Assembly: GCA_002633005.1 (NCBI GenBank)
Contig: NMRA01000713.1
Location: 1 to 61,293, forward strand
Origin: Phoronis australis
Taxonomy: Eukaryota > Phoronida > Phoronidae
DNA length: 61,293 nucleotides
Direction of reading: 5' to 3'
In this document: positions 35,301 to 47,300 of the stretch, piece after piece
Layout: each line of letters starts with the position of its first letter
How positions within the stretch are numbered: position 1 is the first letter of the stretch
Position numbers and translations under genes: made by a program
The notes under the pieces: generated by a model
Told to the model about the DNA's origin: nothing
Seen by the model: the letters and a program-made list of their open reading frames with translations, nothing else
The model's database searches: none

Positions 35301-38300
35301 TAAAGCCATTAAGTGACACCTGATTGGTTTATCGCGAATTCCTTTAAGTAAGTATGGAGGACTTTACTTGAAAGCAGGTCAAATGAATGCATTACCTATT
35401 TTGAAGGCAGTTTTGGTCAGTTTACCATATCTCACTAGTTCCATGAAATTTATTTTTAAGTTTGTGAGTCGATTTCTGTAATTCGAAATTGATAAAAAGG
35501 ACAATTTTGTCAATCTGAAGGTGTGAAACTATGGTCTGATAACTACTCATTGGACGAGACTGTCTCCAATTTTCAGTCTCAGTATTGGTTCGTAACAATT
35601 AACAATTTGACTTGAGCAGTGATGCCAGGAACTGGTAATAAAACTACAGTAGCCATTCAGACACACTGTGCTGGCATTGTGAAACGTGCTCACTGTGTCA
35701 CCTTACTTCACTTCAGAAACCTGATTTTATTTTATTGAAATTCGTGAAAAATCGACTAAGAATAACTAAAGCATATCAAATTGACTAAAATTGTCTTCAA
35801 AGAGATCACATTTCCCTCTGTAGGTATTTGAATGTGTTAAAATGGGTATGAGTTTTATTGATAATGTTGAATTTATGGCCAAATATGCATTTTTGCGATA
35901 TATTTTTTAAATATATTGCAGGCTGTCTGGTACACATGCACTCTGATAACCTGAAACCATTTTTTATTAATATATAAAAACCGAAGTGAGGGGCTAGAGG
36001 CCTGACTCAAGGGTCTCCCAGTGCGCCCCATTGGGACTTGGCTTCACGACCTTCCATAAGTGAAGTGGACACTTACCCTCTAGGCCACACTGCCTCTTCA
36101 GATATATTGTTAGATGGGATAGACTTCCGGAAGATATTACCTTTGAGCGGATTTGTTTCATTGTGTTTTTGTGATTTGATTTAAAAATTGTCATTTTTTG
36201 TTATTGTCTGTCAGACATTTGCTGAAATTAAGACCATTGACTTTACCAGTTGAGTACGCTTAAACCACCCTGCTATAGATCAAGTGGTTCCAACTTCGCC
36301 AGCAGAGCGTTAGACTGCAACTGCGCCTATTACAGATTTGATTTCGCACTGAGACCGATCTCAGAAAGTGACTCTTTGCCGATTATGTCCCTTTTGAGGA
36401 TGCTATAAACACGACTTCTCTCGATAACTATAACTTTGCTTTTAGACAATTTTTCCTTAGAAAATTTCCCTAAGGTAATTCTTACTCAGGTGTGATCTGA
36501 CCTCTGTCTTTGAAAAGAACTATGTAGTTGAATGTTACTTGAGACATAGCTCAGTTAGCGATGTCTGTCGTGGTCGGTCGTTTTGTGTGCCAAACCTAAG
36601 CTGAAGCAGCAATGAACTATTATTATCCAAGCTCTGAAATCACTTCTCATAGGAGTAAAGAACATTGTCAAGCTAATGAGTTTAGTTTTATAATATTGTT
36701 GAGTTAGTCTAAAATAGAAAATTTATTTGATAGAATGTATGTTTTATAGCTGTTTCAAAGTTATGATAAAAATCGACCCCGTTTTGTCTGACAAATGTCT
36801 TCGTTTTTAAGGACATTCTGATCCAAAATAGGCATTGACGTGTTCTTGAGAAATGATATACGGACATAAAAATAACTGACTTGTTGTTTGAGAAGAGCTT
36901 TGATGAGATGGATTGACCCAGCATTTATACATACACCATCATGGGTTATGTATTAGTTACTTCTTAAAATGTCTGTTCTTCTCAAGACTGGAAATCACTT
37001 TTGATCTAAGCAATAAACAATATTTCTGTTGTGACCGGTTTTATAAGACAAGGATTGTTTATGCGACATATGGTGGTTTAATAATTACAGCTTTACTTTT
37101 TGTATTGTTAGTACGGTAATTCCCAACTTATTTAGCATAAGAATAATAGCCAAAATTGACATTTCTAATTTTTCAATTATGGTTGATTATGTTTTTGCAA
37201 ATAATGGGAACCAGATGTTGTTTATGACATCTACACACTGCACACAGAATAGAGTTTCACTTGTGGGCCATGTTGTGTTCTAGATATGTGAAGAATCAGG
37301 GTTGTAGTTGATACATTTTGAAAATTATCTTGTACTGTACTAGGATTGCAGTAACCGTTGGATTTTTGATGAAGATGATTTAGTATATTAAGAATGGAAG
37401 ACTTTCAAATAGCAACTTGGCGACTGGTCACATGTGCCTGGATACCAGAGGCATTTTATAACTTGTTTAAAACAAATTCCCTGTATTTACATACACTTGT
37501 TAAACTGTTCCCCTAGGCCAGCCGCTACGAAGACAAAGTAGCTTCTGGTTCAGCAGGGTGACGATACGAGTCCCAACCCCCATTGCCTCCTGAAAGTCTC
37601 CCATTTGAATATTAATGAAATGGTCAGTCACTAGTCTAATGTTTTATCAATCAACCTAAAGTGTTTATTGAACACATCATGTTTTCATTTTCAAGCACTC
37701 TATCGAAACAAAAACCTTAGAAAAGCGCTCAAAGGTATCAGTCATCTGTGTTGAACAAGTGTGTGGCGTGTATGCACAGTATTTCTAAATTCCACTGTTT
37801 GCTTTTCACTGTCTTGCTGCCTTTCAAACTAAGAGTTTCCACTGCAGGTAACAGTTGTTCACACCTTAAAGCCTAACGGAATTTTGTTATTTTAGATGTA
37901 TTGGGCTAACCAGATAGTCCTAGCAAAGCCTTAGTAAAATAAGAAAACGAGAGTTCAATCACGCAAATGTAAGCCGGTCAAATGATAAGTGGAGCTGCCT
38001 TTTCGTGCCATGTTGCGTCACCGCGAGATCTCAGCACAAACAACAAAAGGTTGTATTGAATAGGGGACTGAATAGAACACCATTGCGTGCTGGTGTTATT
38101 TGCAGCTGTTTGAATTAAAAGGTGATTCTCGCGGTGACAACAAAAGCAAGCCAATACGCCTAACAGTTCCTTACATTTGACAATTTATAGCACTAGTGGG
38201 CTCAGAGGGATGCTCTTAAGATTCTGTAGTAACCAAATTTTCAGATGTTACCATTGGAGATAGGCTTAAAGTCTCAATGCAGTCTCATGGTGTATTTATT

Positions 38301-41300
38301 TTATTGAGGTCGAGTATTTTGGAGATCGTCATTAGCCTATTTGAAAGCTATTGGTGAAAAAGTGACGGGTTTATGGGGAAAGGGTTTAATTGTTTGCTGG
38401 TTGTGTCGGTATCACTATGTGCAGCACATTTCTCGTGAGTGCTAATCCACGTTTCAGTTTTAGACATTTAACTCTTAACAGACGAGTGCATACTTTCTCT
38501 TCTTGGCTTACTAAATACTGTCTAATTTCTTAGTAACTTTTTAGTAGTTGTTTATTGAAACAATTTGGTGCAGAGTTCGTTGTTTGATAATTTTTTTCTG
38601 CATTTCTCATATTGTTTATTATAAATAGGTAAATAAAACAACATTAGAATGGATCACCTGAAATTTTCGGATATAATAACGTCCTTTGTCAACAGAAACA
38701 GATATAACGTAAAATCAAACACTATATGACAATTGACATTTAAGATGTGGAGTAATATTGTTTAAAATTACTCCTTGAGTGCCAATCGCATCTGTGCAGT
38801 AGGTCCCCGAGCGACATCGTTAAAAGAAAAACAAAAAATTGCAAACCTGTCCGTATGATCCTACGGTTTTGCTATGTTTATTTTCATACAAATTATTTTG
38901 ATGTAAGTCTAATAAAATAACAGGAGTTTTGTGTTTGTGGTTGCATTATTTTGGTTATGGTCTTGCCTTAAGAGAATCTGATTCATCCCGAGATTAAAGT
39001 TTCCAGCGCCACAATTTTCACTGACAGTTCTTGAGTATACTGCTGAAAACCACCTCAAAAGATTGCATTTTCCACTTCACGCCCTTTATGGACCAGTTTA
39101 TCTGTTCTAGTTGAAAATCTGAAAATTCCGGAGCACATCGATCATCGAAACTCTGAGACGTTCGAAGAAGAAGATTTAAGAAAGTTAATCCTCAAGGTAT
39201 TGTGTTAGAAGTTGAGAGTTACGCAGACATGGTGTCTGTGTGCCAGGAAAGTCATTGTTAATGTTCTGTGTTGATATGTCAAAGCCTGTATACTCAAAGA
39301 TTTTTCATTTTTCATCCCAAAAATTAAAGTTTTACCTCGCAGAAATTTTCGTCGGCTGCCATATTGATTTGCCGTCTTCATCAGTGATCACTAGGTGGCG
39401 GCAGCACATGGCAGACGACAAAAATTTATGTGAGGTAAAACTTTGATTTTTGGGAGGAAAAGTGAAAAAAAATTTGGGAGGAAAAATGAAAAAAAAAAAG
39501 TTAGTATACCGAATATGTACCTTCCTGGTGAAGCTGTTTACTGACTGTCAAACTGGGTTTAAGTTTTATCTGGTGTCAGTGGCAGTTGTGTTGTTTGAGG
39601 GGAGCCTGTAGTTGTCCCTTCTCAGCAAACCAGTGGTGAGAGGAGTCGATTCTATAACTGTTCTTCTATTTGTTTATTAATTTAAAGCCGGCTACACCTG
39701 CGACTGTTTAGTTATGATGAAAATAGCATGAAGTAGGTCGTTTATGAAGTTTGGTAGGCACTTTGGCTAAGTTTAAAAACGTACGAGAAAAGCACACGGG
39801 TACGCACGCTTATTACATTGAAGTTGGTATGTGTCAGCAAATGGGATACTACCATCAGACGTGGTATGTCACCGAGTGTGTTGTTATTGTTGTTGCCTAG
39901 GCAACGGCTGACCTGGATGCCGTGGATACCAAGAGGAAGGAAGAGTTCAAAGAGTACGAGATGGAGAAGGAACACGAGAGGCGAGAGAAGCTGAAGGCCA
40001 TGAATGAAGAGCAGCGCAAGGCAGAGGAGAAGCGAATGGAAGAGTTGAAGAAGAAACACGCTGATCACCCCAAAATAAATCATCCGGTAGGTAGCGGCTA
40101 ACTCTTGGACCGTCACATAGATGGCGTCCTTGGCATCCAACTGGACACTGTGGGTCAAATTTAGAAATCCTGGCTAGGACGCCCTGCTCAGTATTTGAAC
40201 ACCCAAGTAAAGAATTAAGAAAGTCCGTTACTTGCTAACAACTTTGGGAGCTCATTGGTGTGTTCAGAATAACAAAGTTGGTTAAGATTATGATATCAGA
40301 CGCGACAAACTTAATTACCGACCCATGACTCCACCGTAATGCTGTGTCACAGCAATTTGACTTAGTGCCATAACAATACACTGGATGGCCTATGAGAGCC
40401 TCCAAAACTAGGCATTGGAGGATGTGGTATGGCATACTATAAGGAATGACCAGCTTATGTGAAAAGACTAGATATGAGGTATTTTACATCATCAGCTCAC
40501 AAACCATCGGTGCATATTTGACAGAAGCTATTATCATTATTTTGTGATTTCAGTTTCCAGCGTCATGTGATGGCGCGTTCCCATTAAATTGGTATTGCTC
40601 GACACAGGTAATGGTATGCAGGTTACAGTGTAGCTCAATACAGTTCAGTACAGTACAGTTCAGTACTGAAACAGTACCAATATAGTAAGGTATTGTGCAG
40701 TACAGTGGAGGGGAGCAGAGTATGTTACTTTATAAGCCGTGTTGTAACACGAGTTTGCAATTTCAGGGCAGTAAAGATCAACTGAATGAGGTATGGGAAG
40801 AGGGTGACGGCATGAAAGGCGAGGAATTTGATCCGAAAACATTCTTCAATATGCACGGTATAGTCAGCTCTTTTGAAAAAATGATAATTTGTCGCCTCGT
40901 GTGGCACCACTCATTTGTAATTAATTACTAGTAACAGAAGTTTGCATTCATAATGTATGTGAATTTTAAACCCATTAGGGCGCGGCACTCGTCAACACCT
41001 GTCTGGCATCTCATGCTGGTATCACCAAAACTCCTTGATGGATGGAACAGGTAGAGCGAATTCTTGAATGGCCTCAACTGTCGCTGTATTAGTTTCTTCA
41101 TTAACTAAATGAGTTCTTAGACCGATTTTTGTGAAGTTTGGCAAACAGTTATCCATAATTGAGGCAATGACAGATGTCCATTTTCAAATCGATTTTATGT
41201 AATCTGCACTGTCTGTTTCTTGGTGCCCGCCTCTCTATCCACTAAACTGCTCAAGGAATCATTGTAAAGTTTCACAGATGTCTTGTTTTTGAGATGAGCA

Positions 41301-44300
41301 AGGCTGCCGTTGATTTTCAGAAAACTGATATGGCTCCCCCTGGTGGCAATTTAGATTTTCTTTGACCTGTGTATTCCTTTATATCTAACAAATGCCTTGA
41401 TGGATTTTCATGAAAATTGACATTAGATTTCTGTTAAGGAGATATCGGCACATTCCCATTGTCAGATGGATTCAAAGTATCCTACGCCCTCTAGTGGTTA
41501 TTATTATTTTTCCATATTTTGGCATCCACTAAAAGATAAGACGTGTTCCTTCTGAGATGATCACGACTGGCGTAGATTTTTGGATGGGCTCAAGTACTGC
41601 AACACCCCCTTGTGGCAAATTTGTTTTTGCCTGTGCCTCAATATCTAACAATTTCATTATGTGCTCCAGTTGAAGAGAGTACGTTGATTTTGAGATGAGT
41701 CTGCTGTGGCTTGCCTTAGTGACAATTCAAGTTTTCCTCTTGTATATCTACAAAGTTCCTAGATGAATGTTCATTGATGTCAGACAAGTTTCTGTCAATA
41801 CGACAACAGCACTTGTCTTTTTTCAGATGAATTTGACTTATGCTGTACCTCCTAGTGACCTTGTTATTCTATGTATTGCATCATGCTAATAAACATCCCG
41901 CATTTGGAAGCATAATTGATTGCACTTGTCGTAGAGTCGTGCGCACATTTCACTGCTTTGTTCTCTTTGCTTTTGGCCTTACTCTAATCACATCTCATTT
42001 CAAGTGATTACTAGGTTAACAATAATGATGCCAGTCTTGAATTTAGTCACTTGTAAGCTGTTTCACCTGGTCGTCGTGTCAAAACAAATCGTTGATTTCA
42101 AGATGTTGTTGCGTTCTGCTGCATATGTGGCAAAAATGCCGATTCTCATAATGGTGATTTGGTTTCAGATACCAACGGTGACGGTGCCTGGGATCCTATA
42201 GAATTGGAGGCTCTGTTTGAAAGGGAGGTATATCAACAATGAATTGCATTAGTCTACTGGAAGAATTATGTCAAGAACAAATTAATGTTTCATGATCTGT
42301 GGGAGTGTTGGGTATTCAGTCTCTCTGAACATCATTTTTATTCCATTACCAGATGATTACTTGCGGATGTCCTCGTCAAAGGGCTGCACATTGCAAAGAG
42401 AGTGCGCAAGATTTGTTCTCTTGAGCTGTATACGCATACTTAAGTAGTTCAGTAATTAAGTTTGTGTACTCTGCTTCCTGGTTCGTCGCAAAAATCTAAT
42501 TATATAACCTAGTTGATTTAATATAAGAGACAACACCACATTCCAGCTTGAAAAGTCCTTTGACGAGAAAAAACCCGAAGAGGACGATCCTGTTGAGAAG
42601 GAGGAGAATCGTCAGCGCATGCGGGAGCACGTGCTGAAGGAGATCGACACGAACAAGGACCACATGGTGTCACTGGAGGAGTTTTTGAAGAGTGCGAATA
42701 ACGAGGACTTTGACAACAAGGAAGAGTGGAAGGTATGGCTAGTGGTGACCTTGAAATGGTTCCTCTTATAGCCACATGTAAAGCATGGCGCAAGTTCTCT
42801 GATCTTAAACAACGGTTTTCCTGTATCTTTAAGTCGAAGAAGCAGTCAGAAATACACACGGTCTGTGGTATGATTGTGTAAAATTAGGAGTGATAGCTTC
42901 TTGTATTAGCAACCACTAAATTGTTCTGATTGTGGCTTTAAGCTTGACGTTTGCATGCTCAAAGTAACATGTCCGCATGTAAGGGTGATTGTTCGTTTCT
43001 GATAAGTCGCCGTTCAAAAAAAGACGGGCATATTTGCTTTGTTCTGCTTGTCAGTACCGAAGTATTGGTGCACATCCATGATTAAAGAATGCCTGTTACA
43101 AAATTACCAGGTCTGTTATCAGTCCTGGGAAAATTTGGGTACATGAGGTAGTTGCCAGCATTTCAATTGGCTTCGTAAGTGGTATTCAGACCGATTTCAG
43201 AGCATTGGTGAGAGATGCATTGGCAAAATGCATGATGGGTCTGTTTTGTGAAACCTCGTCTTTGTGCATAATACAGTCAGTTGTTATACGTTTTCTTGTA
43301 ATATCTCCAGTCATGCTCACATATATGAAAGTAGCGATAAATATTTTAAATTATTCAATACCGATAAGAAAATATCAATATGGAATCATATTCATTTGCT
43401 AATTTCTAACTATGTGCAGCTCTAGTCCTTTTCTAGAAAGATATATCCTGTGTTTTTAACCAGTCAGGTGATGTGACTATGTATATCCGGATTACCTACA
43501 GTATGCGTATTGTCTTATTTTAGTCCTTGTCCCTTGGATATGAATCATCATAGTAACAAATTACGTTGTCATAGTCACTCCATTAGGGACTGTTAATTGT
43601 TTTAATTGCTGAGTTTTCATTGATGCAGTTTGAATGATAATGTGAAGAGTATGACTGTCTTTTTTGAACATGGTCTAATGGAACAACGATAAACGTGTTA
43701 CCGTGGAAGTTTGTTTGATACACCGCATTCACTCAGTCACCATGTTACAAAGAGCATCCTATTAAATTTAAAAAATAAGGCATTCTGCGCTTAATAACAG
43801 CGCAAAACGTGCTTTTTTCACGTGCCTTCTTATATTTTCAACCTAAAGATAGGCTTGTTTTAAAATGACGACTGCGTGAATAAGGTTTATTGAAGCATGG
43901 TAAGACAGATGATGTCATAATCTATTCTACACTCAGGATGTTGAGGATGAGGAGAAGTTCTTCACAGACGACGAGTTCGACGAGTTTGAAAAGGAGAACG
44001 GCTATGAGGACTTAGACGAGCACGGCCAAGTCGAAGGCGACGGCAATGTAAGTGGGTATGAGGATCTGGTTCATTAAAGCATCGGCTGTTTTCTTTCAGG
44101 ATATAGAGGAGACAAATGAGATTTTTACTGACGAGGAGTTCGCAGCGTATGAGAAAATGTTAGCTGAACAGGAGTCTAAACACAAAGAGTTTCTCGATGG
44201 CCACGCCCAGCCAGGAGAGGTCAACGTAAGTCCGCGTGTCTGCTGGTCTATAGTGTTTCCCTCTGTTGTTTCCTGGAGTACTCCTGTCCTGGGTCTGACT

Positions 44301-47300
44301 CTGTTTACGGACATGTTTCGTTGTTCTCGTACTGCTGTTTGTGTTGTGTGACAAGGTTTTGTACGTTGTCTTTTGTAGTGTGGAAAGCCGTGACGATTTT
44401 GTAAAAGCATTAATTTACTAGGGAGATTCTGAGAAGCTACTGCAAAACTTTCCAAGTCACACAGTTACTTGACATGTGGAGGCTAGGATTGGATGCATTG
44501 TGTAAATTTAAGACATTTTATTTATTTGAAAACATGATATTCGTGTTAAAAATATGCAAACTCACTTACTAGGGGACGAGTTCGAACATCCGGTAGTAAG
44601 TGAGTTTGCATATTTTTAACAAGACATCAGGAAAAGATGATCAATCTATTTTGTCATAATATTTATGTTTGTTGTCAAAGAAATCACTCAGTGTAAGACA
44701 CAAGATGTATCTCAACTTGATGTTGTCACAATTTTCACTTAAAGTAGTGTGGTGTGGGTATGTGTTAACTGATGCAGATTTTGGATGAATGTCATGTTTT
44801 TGTCTCTTCCACAGTAAATTGAAACTCAGAAATGCTCTCTTTTCCCTGCTTTTCTTGCTCTCAGGTGGCGCTGGTGGTCCTCTCTGGTGTCATTAGTTTG
44901 TGGGTTGCTGTGCATTATCCCACAACTCATTTATGAACGTATAAAGTCATAGTGTGCGATATGCAATCAGTTGCTCATAGGTCTTCCAAGAATAGTTTCT
45001 GGTCCCTGTGGCATTTTGTGTTACTTGCCAAGCATTGGTTTGTGACACGGAAATGTCGGAGTTCAATCTGTGCTGTCTAAGTAGCGTACACGAGTTTTGC
45101 TAACTGAAATTTGAAACGAATTGCTTCTTGTTCATCCAAGGCTAAACCTTTTAATTTCAGACTTCTTTGTGTTTTGACTGTATAACAGACTAATATGGGA
45201 CCACAACAATTCCTGAATTTTTGACATAATCATTATTTTTGTGAAAGAATGGGATTCTGTTTCCATAATTAAAAAATGAACTATTTGGTCTGAAGGTGTT
45301 GCTTGAAATTAGGAAATCCAGTGGTCATTTGTTGAAGAAAATTGACCCTCTCTCAATCCAAAAATTGACACCGCTATTTAAAATAAAGAATTCTTGTTCG
45401 GTATGTAATTGGTTTAACGATATTAAGTTTAATTTGTTCGTTGTCTAGCTGTGCTTTGCTTCATTATTATAATTTCCTGTTGCAATGGTCTTTTTGGTGT
45501 TAAATAATTATGAGTTTAGTTCAGACCAGCAGACGGTTCTTACAAGGATCTCTCCTCAATCTTACACCATGGCCTATCACTGATGTAAACTGAAATACCT
45601 AACACGAGATTCTCTTACTCGAGTTGTGCTTGTGTTAAAAACACTGTCCTCTTCTTTCTGTACCGCTCTGACTTGTTGTAAAGTTAACAATAACTCCTCA
45701 TGGTAAAAACTCCTAAAATTCCAAACGGGTGTTAGAGTCGTTGAATTCCTAAAAATATGTTGTCATTACTTTTTGATTTCCATCATGACATGAGAACATT
45801 TGGTCATCAGGTAAATTTCTGATTTGTTGTGCCTAAAGGTGGGTACTTCGCTTTCATGGAAAGTTTTTCTCAGGCTTTAAAAATTGAACACTATAAGAGA
45901 AAATTGATTTAATTTGTTTTACAATACATGTTTCACCATCCCAAATTGAAGAAATCGTCTTAAGTTGAGGAGTGTTTGCTGTTAGCATATGGCGTTTACA
46001 ATATAATTATTGGATGTTGTCTCTAATGTCTTGATTTCGTAATTGCCTTGTGTGTTGTATTATTTACTTTCCCCTTTCAGATGTGCATACCTCTGTTACT
46101 ATTAAGTCGTAGTGTGTCTCGATTTTGGGACCGAATATCCATTCCTCTCAGAAAAAATATTTAAATCCGACTCACAAAATCGCCTTTAATGATTGAAAAA
46201 TTCCCCTCCAGTTTAAAACACTTTTAACTCGCACAGTTCCAGTTGATCTGTTGGTGAAAGCAGGTGGGTATTTTCCCATCTTCCAAAAATATCCTTTTGG
46301 AAGGCACCTTTCCCCAGAGTTGAGTGATGGCCCTGTGAATCAACTATTAAATTCTTAACATAGACTGTGTTAAATATTATGAATTATCGTGAAATCTCGT
46401 GACATTGCATCACAGGATTATAAATGAAATTTTCAATTCCCATTCATTCATTTTGAGAACCAGTTGATGCCTGTTATTCAGTGGAGAAAACTGGTTCTCA
46501 GATGTTTTGTCCTGTCCTGTGTGTGCAAATAGATGGGTATTGATTTGGAGCCTGTTGTTTCCTACACTAAACCTCTCAGGCTCCTGTGTTGCAGGCATTA
46601 GGTCTTCAATGATTATGGAGTCGTCACAGTTGACCAGGCAGGTGCTCCAGCTTTTGTACATTATGTACCTGTGCCCTGAACTGGCATTGTGAATGTATCG
46701 ATTTTATGTTGCAGGTTCCTCACCCCGGTGAACACCAACAACCACCTGTAGTGTCAGATTCTCACCCCAACCAACAGGTAGTTTTTGTCTTGCCCAAAAT
46801 ATGCTGTTTGTCCATTAATCAAATGTTTTTATTCTTTTCACCTTGTATTTTTGAAAGTATCAGTTCATGTAAATATGTACGGGGCTGCCAAACACCAGTC
46901 TATGCTGAAAGTCTGTATTTTTCAGGTGAAAACAATTGTCAATATTTTCAGAAAGTTTCTCTTTCGATCAAAGGAGGGGGAGTATACACCCAAAAACTGC
47001 AAATCTTCAATTTCAAATCCTGTTCCAACTAAAAAGGCGACATTAAAAATCCAGGTTATCCGCTTAATTTCGTGCAGTAGACATTGTGGATTTCGCCACT
47101 CTGATCCATGGCCTTGCAAATCTTTGATTTCTCGTTTTAATTTTGTGATGGAAGCTGGTGTTGAAGGTTGGTGTGATGAATCGTGTGTATTTTTTGGAGT
47201 TTCTAACTATGAAATCAAATTTCTTGGAATATTGTCTCTCCAATTCTGCTCGTGACTGCTTGATATGATTTTCAAAGTTGACAATATCCCACGGTGCAAA

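Larger units (their letters stand above)
34946..39110. other. NUCB intron 3 (4.3 kb with the duplicated part)
   Basis: Contains the two tRNA-like relics near 36 kb and diverged copies of a repeat with a TTTCACTTGTSGGCCAT core (near 34520 and 37260; related words near 33230 and 58290). No exon seen. Confidence 0.55.
44621..46714. other. NUCB intron 10, right part
   Basis: Contains family C copy 2 and a small hairpin element. Nothing else recognised. Confidence 0.6.

Noticed and set aside
36540-36600. tRNA gene suggested by CATAGCTCAGTTAGCGATG
   Set aside because: Only an A-box-like word; no acceptor stem, anticodon arm or B-box could be paired.
46785-47255. 156-codon plus-strand open frame after NUCB exon 11
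   Set aside because: Lies in intron, begins inside the donor region, and shows no recognisable motif.
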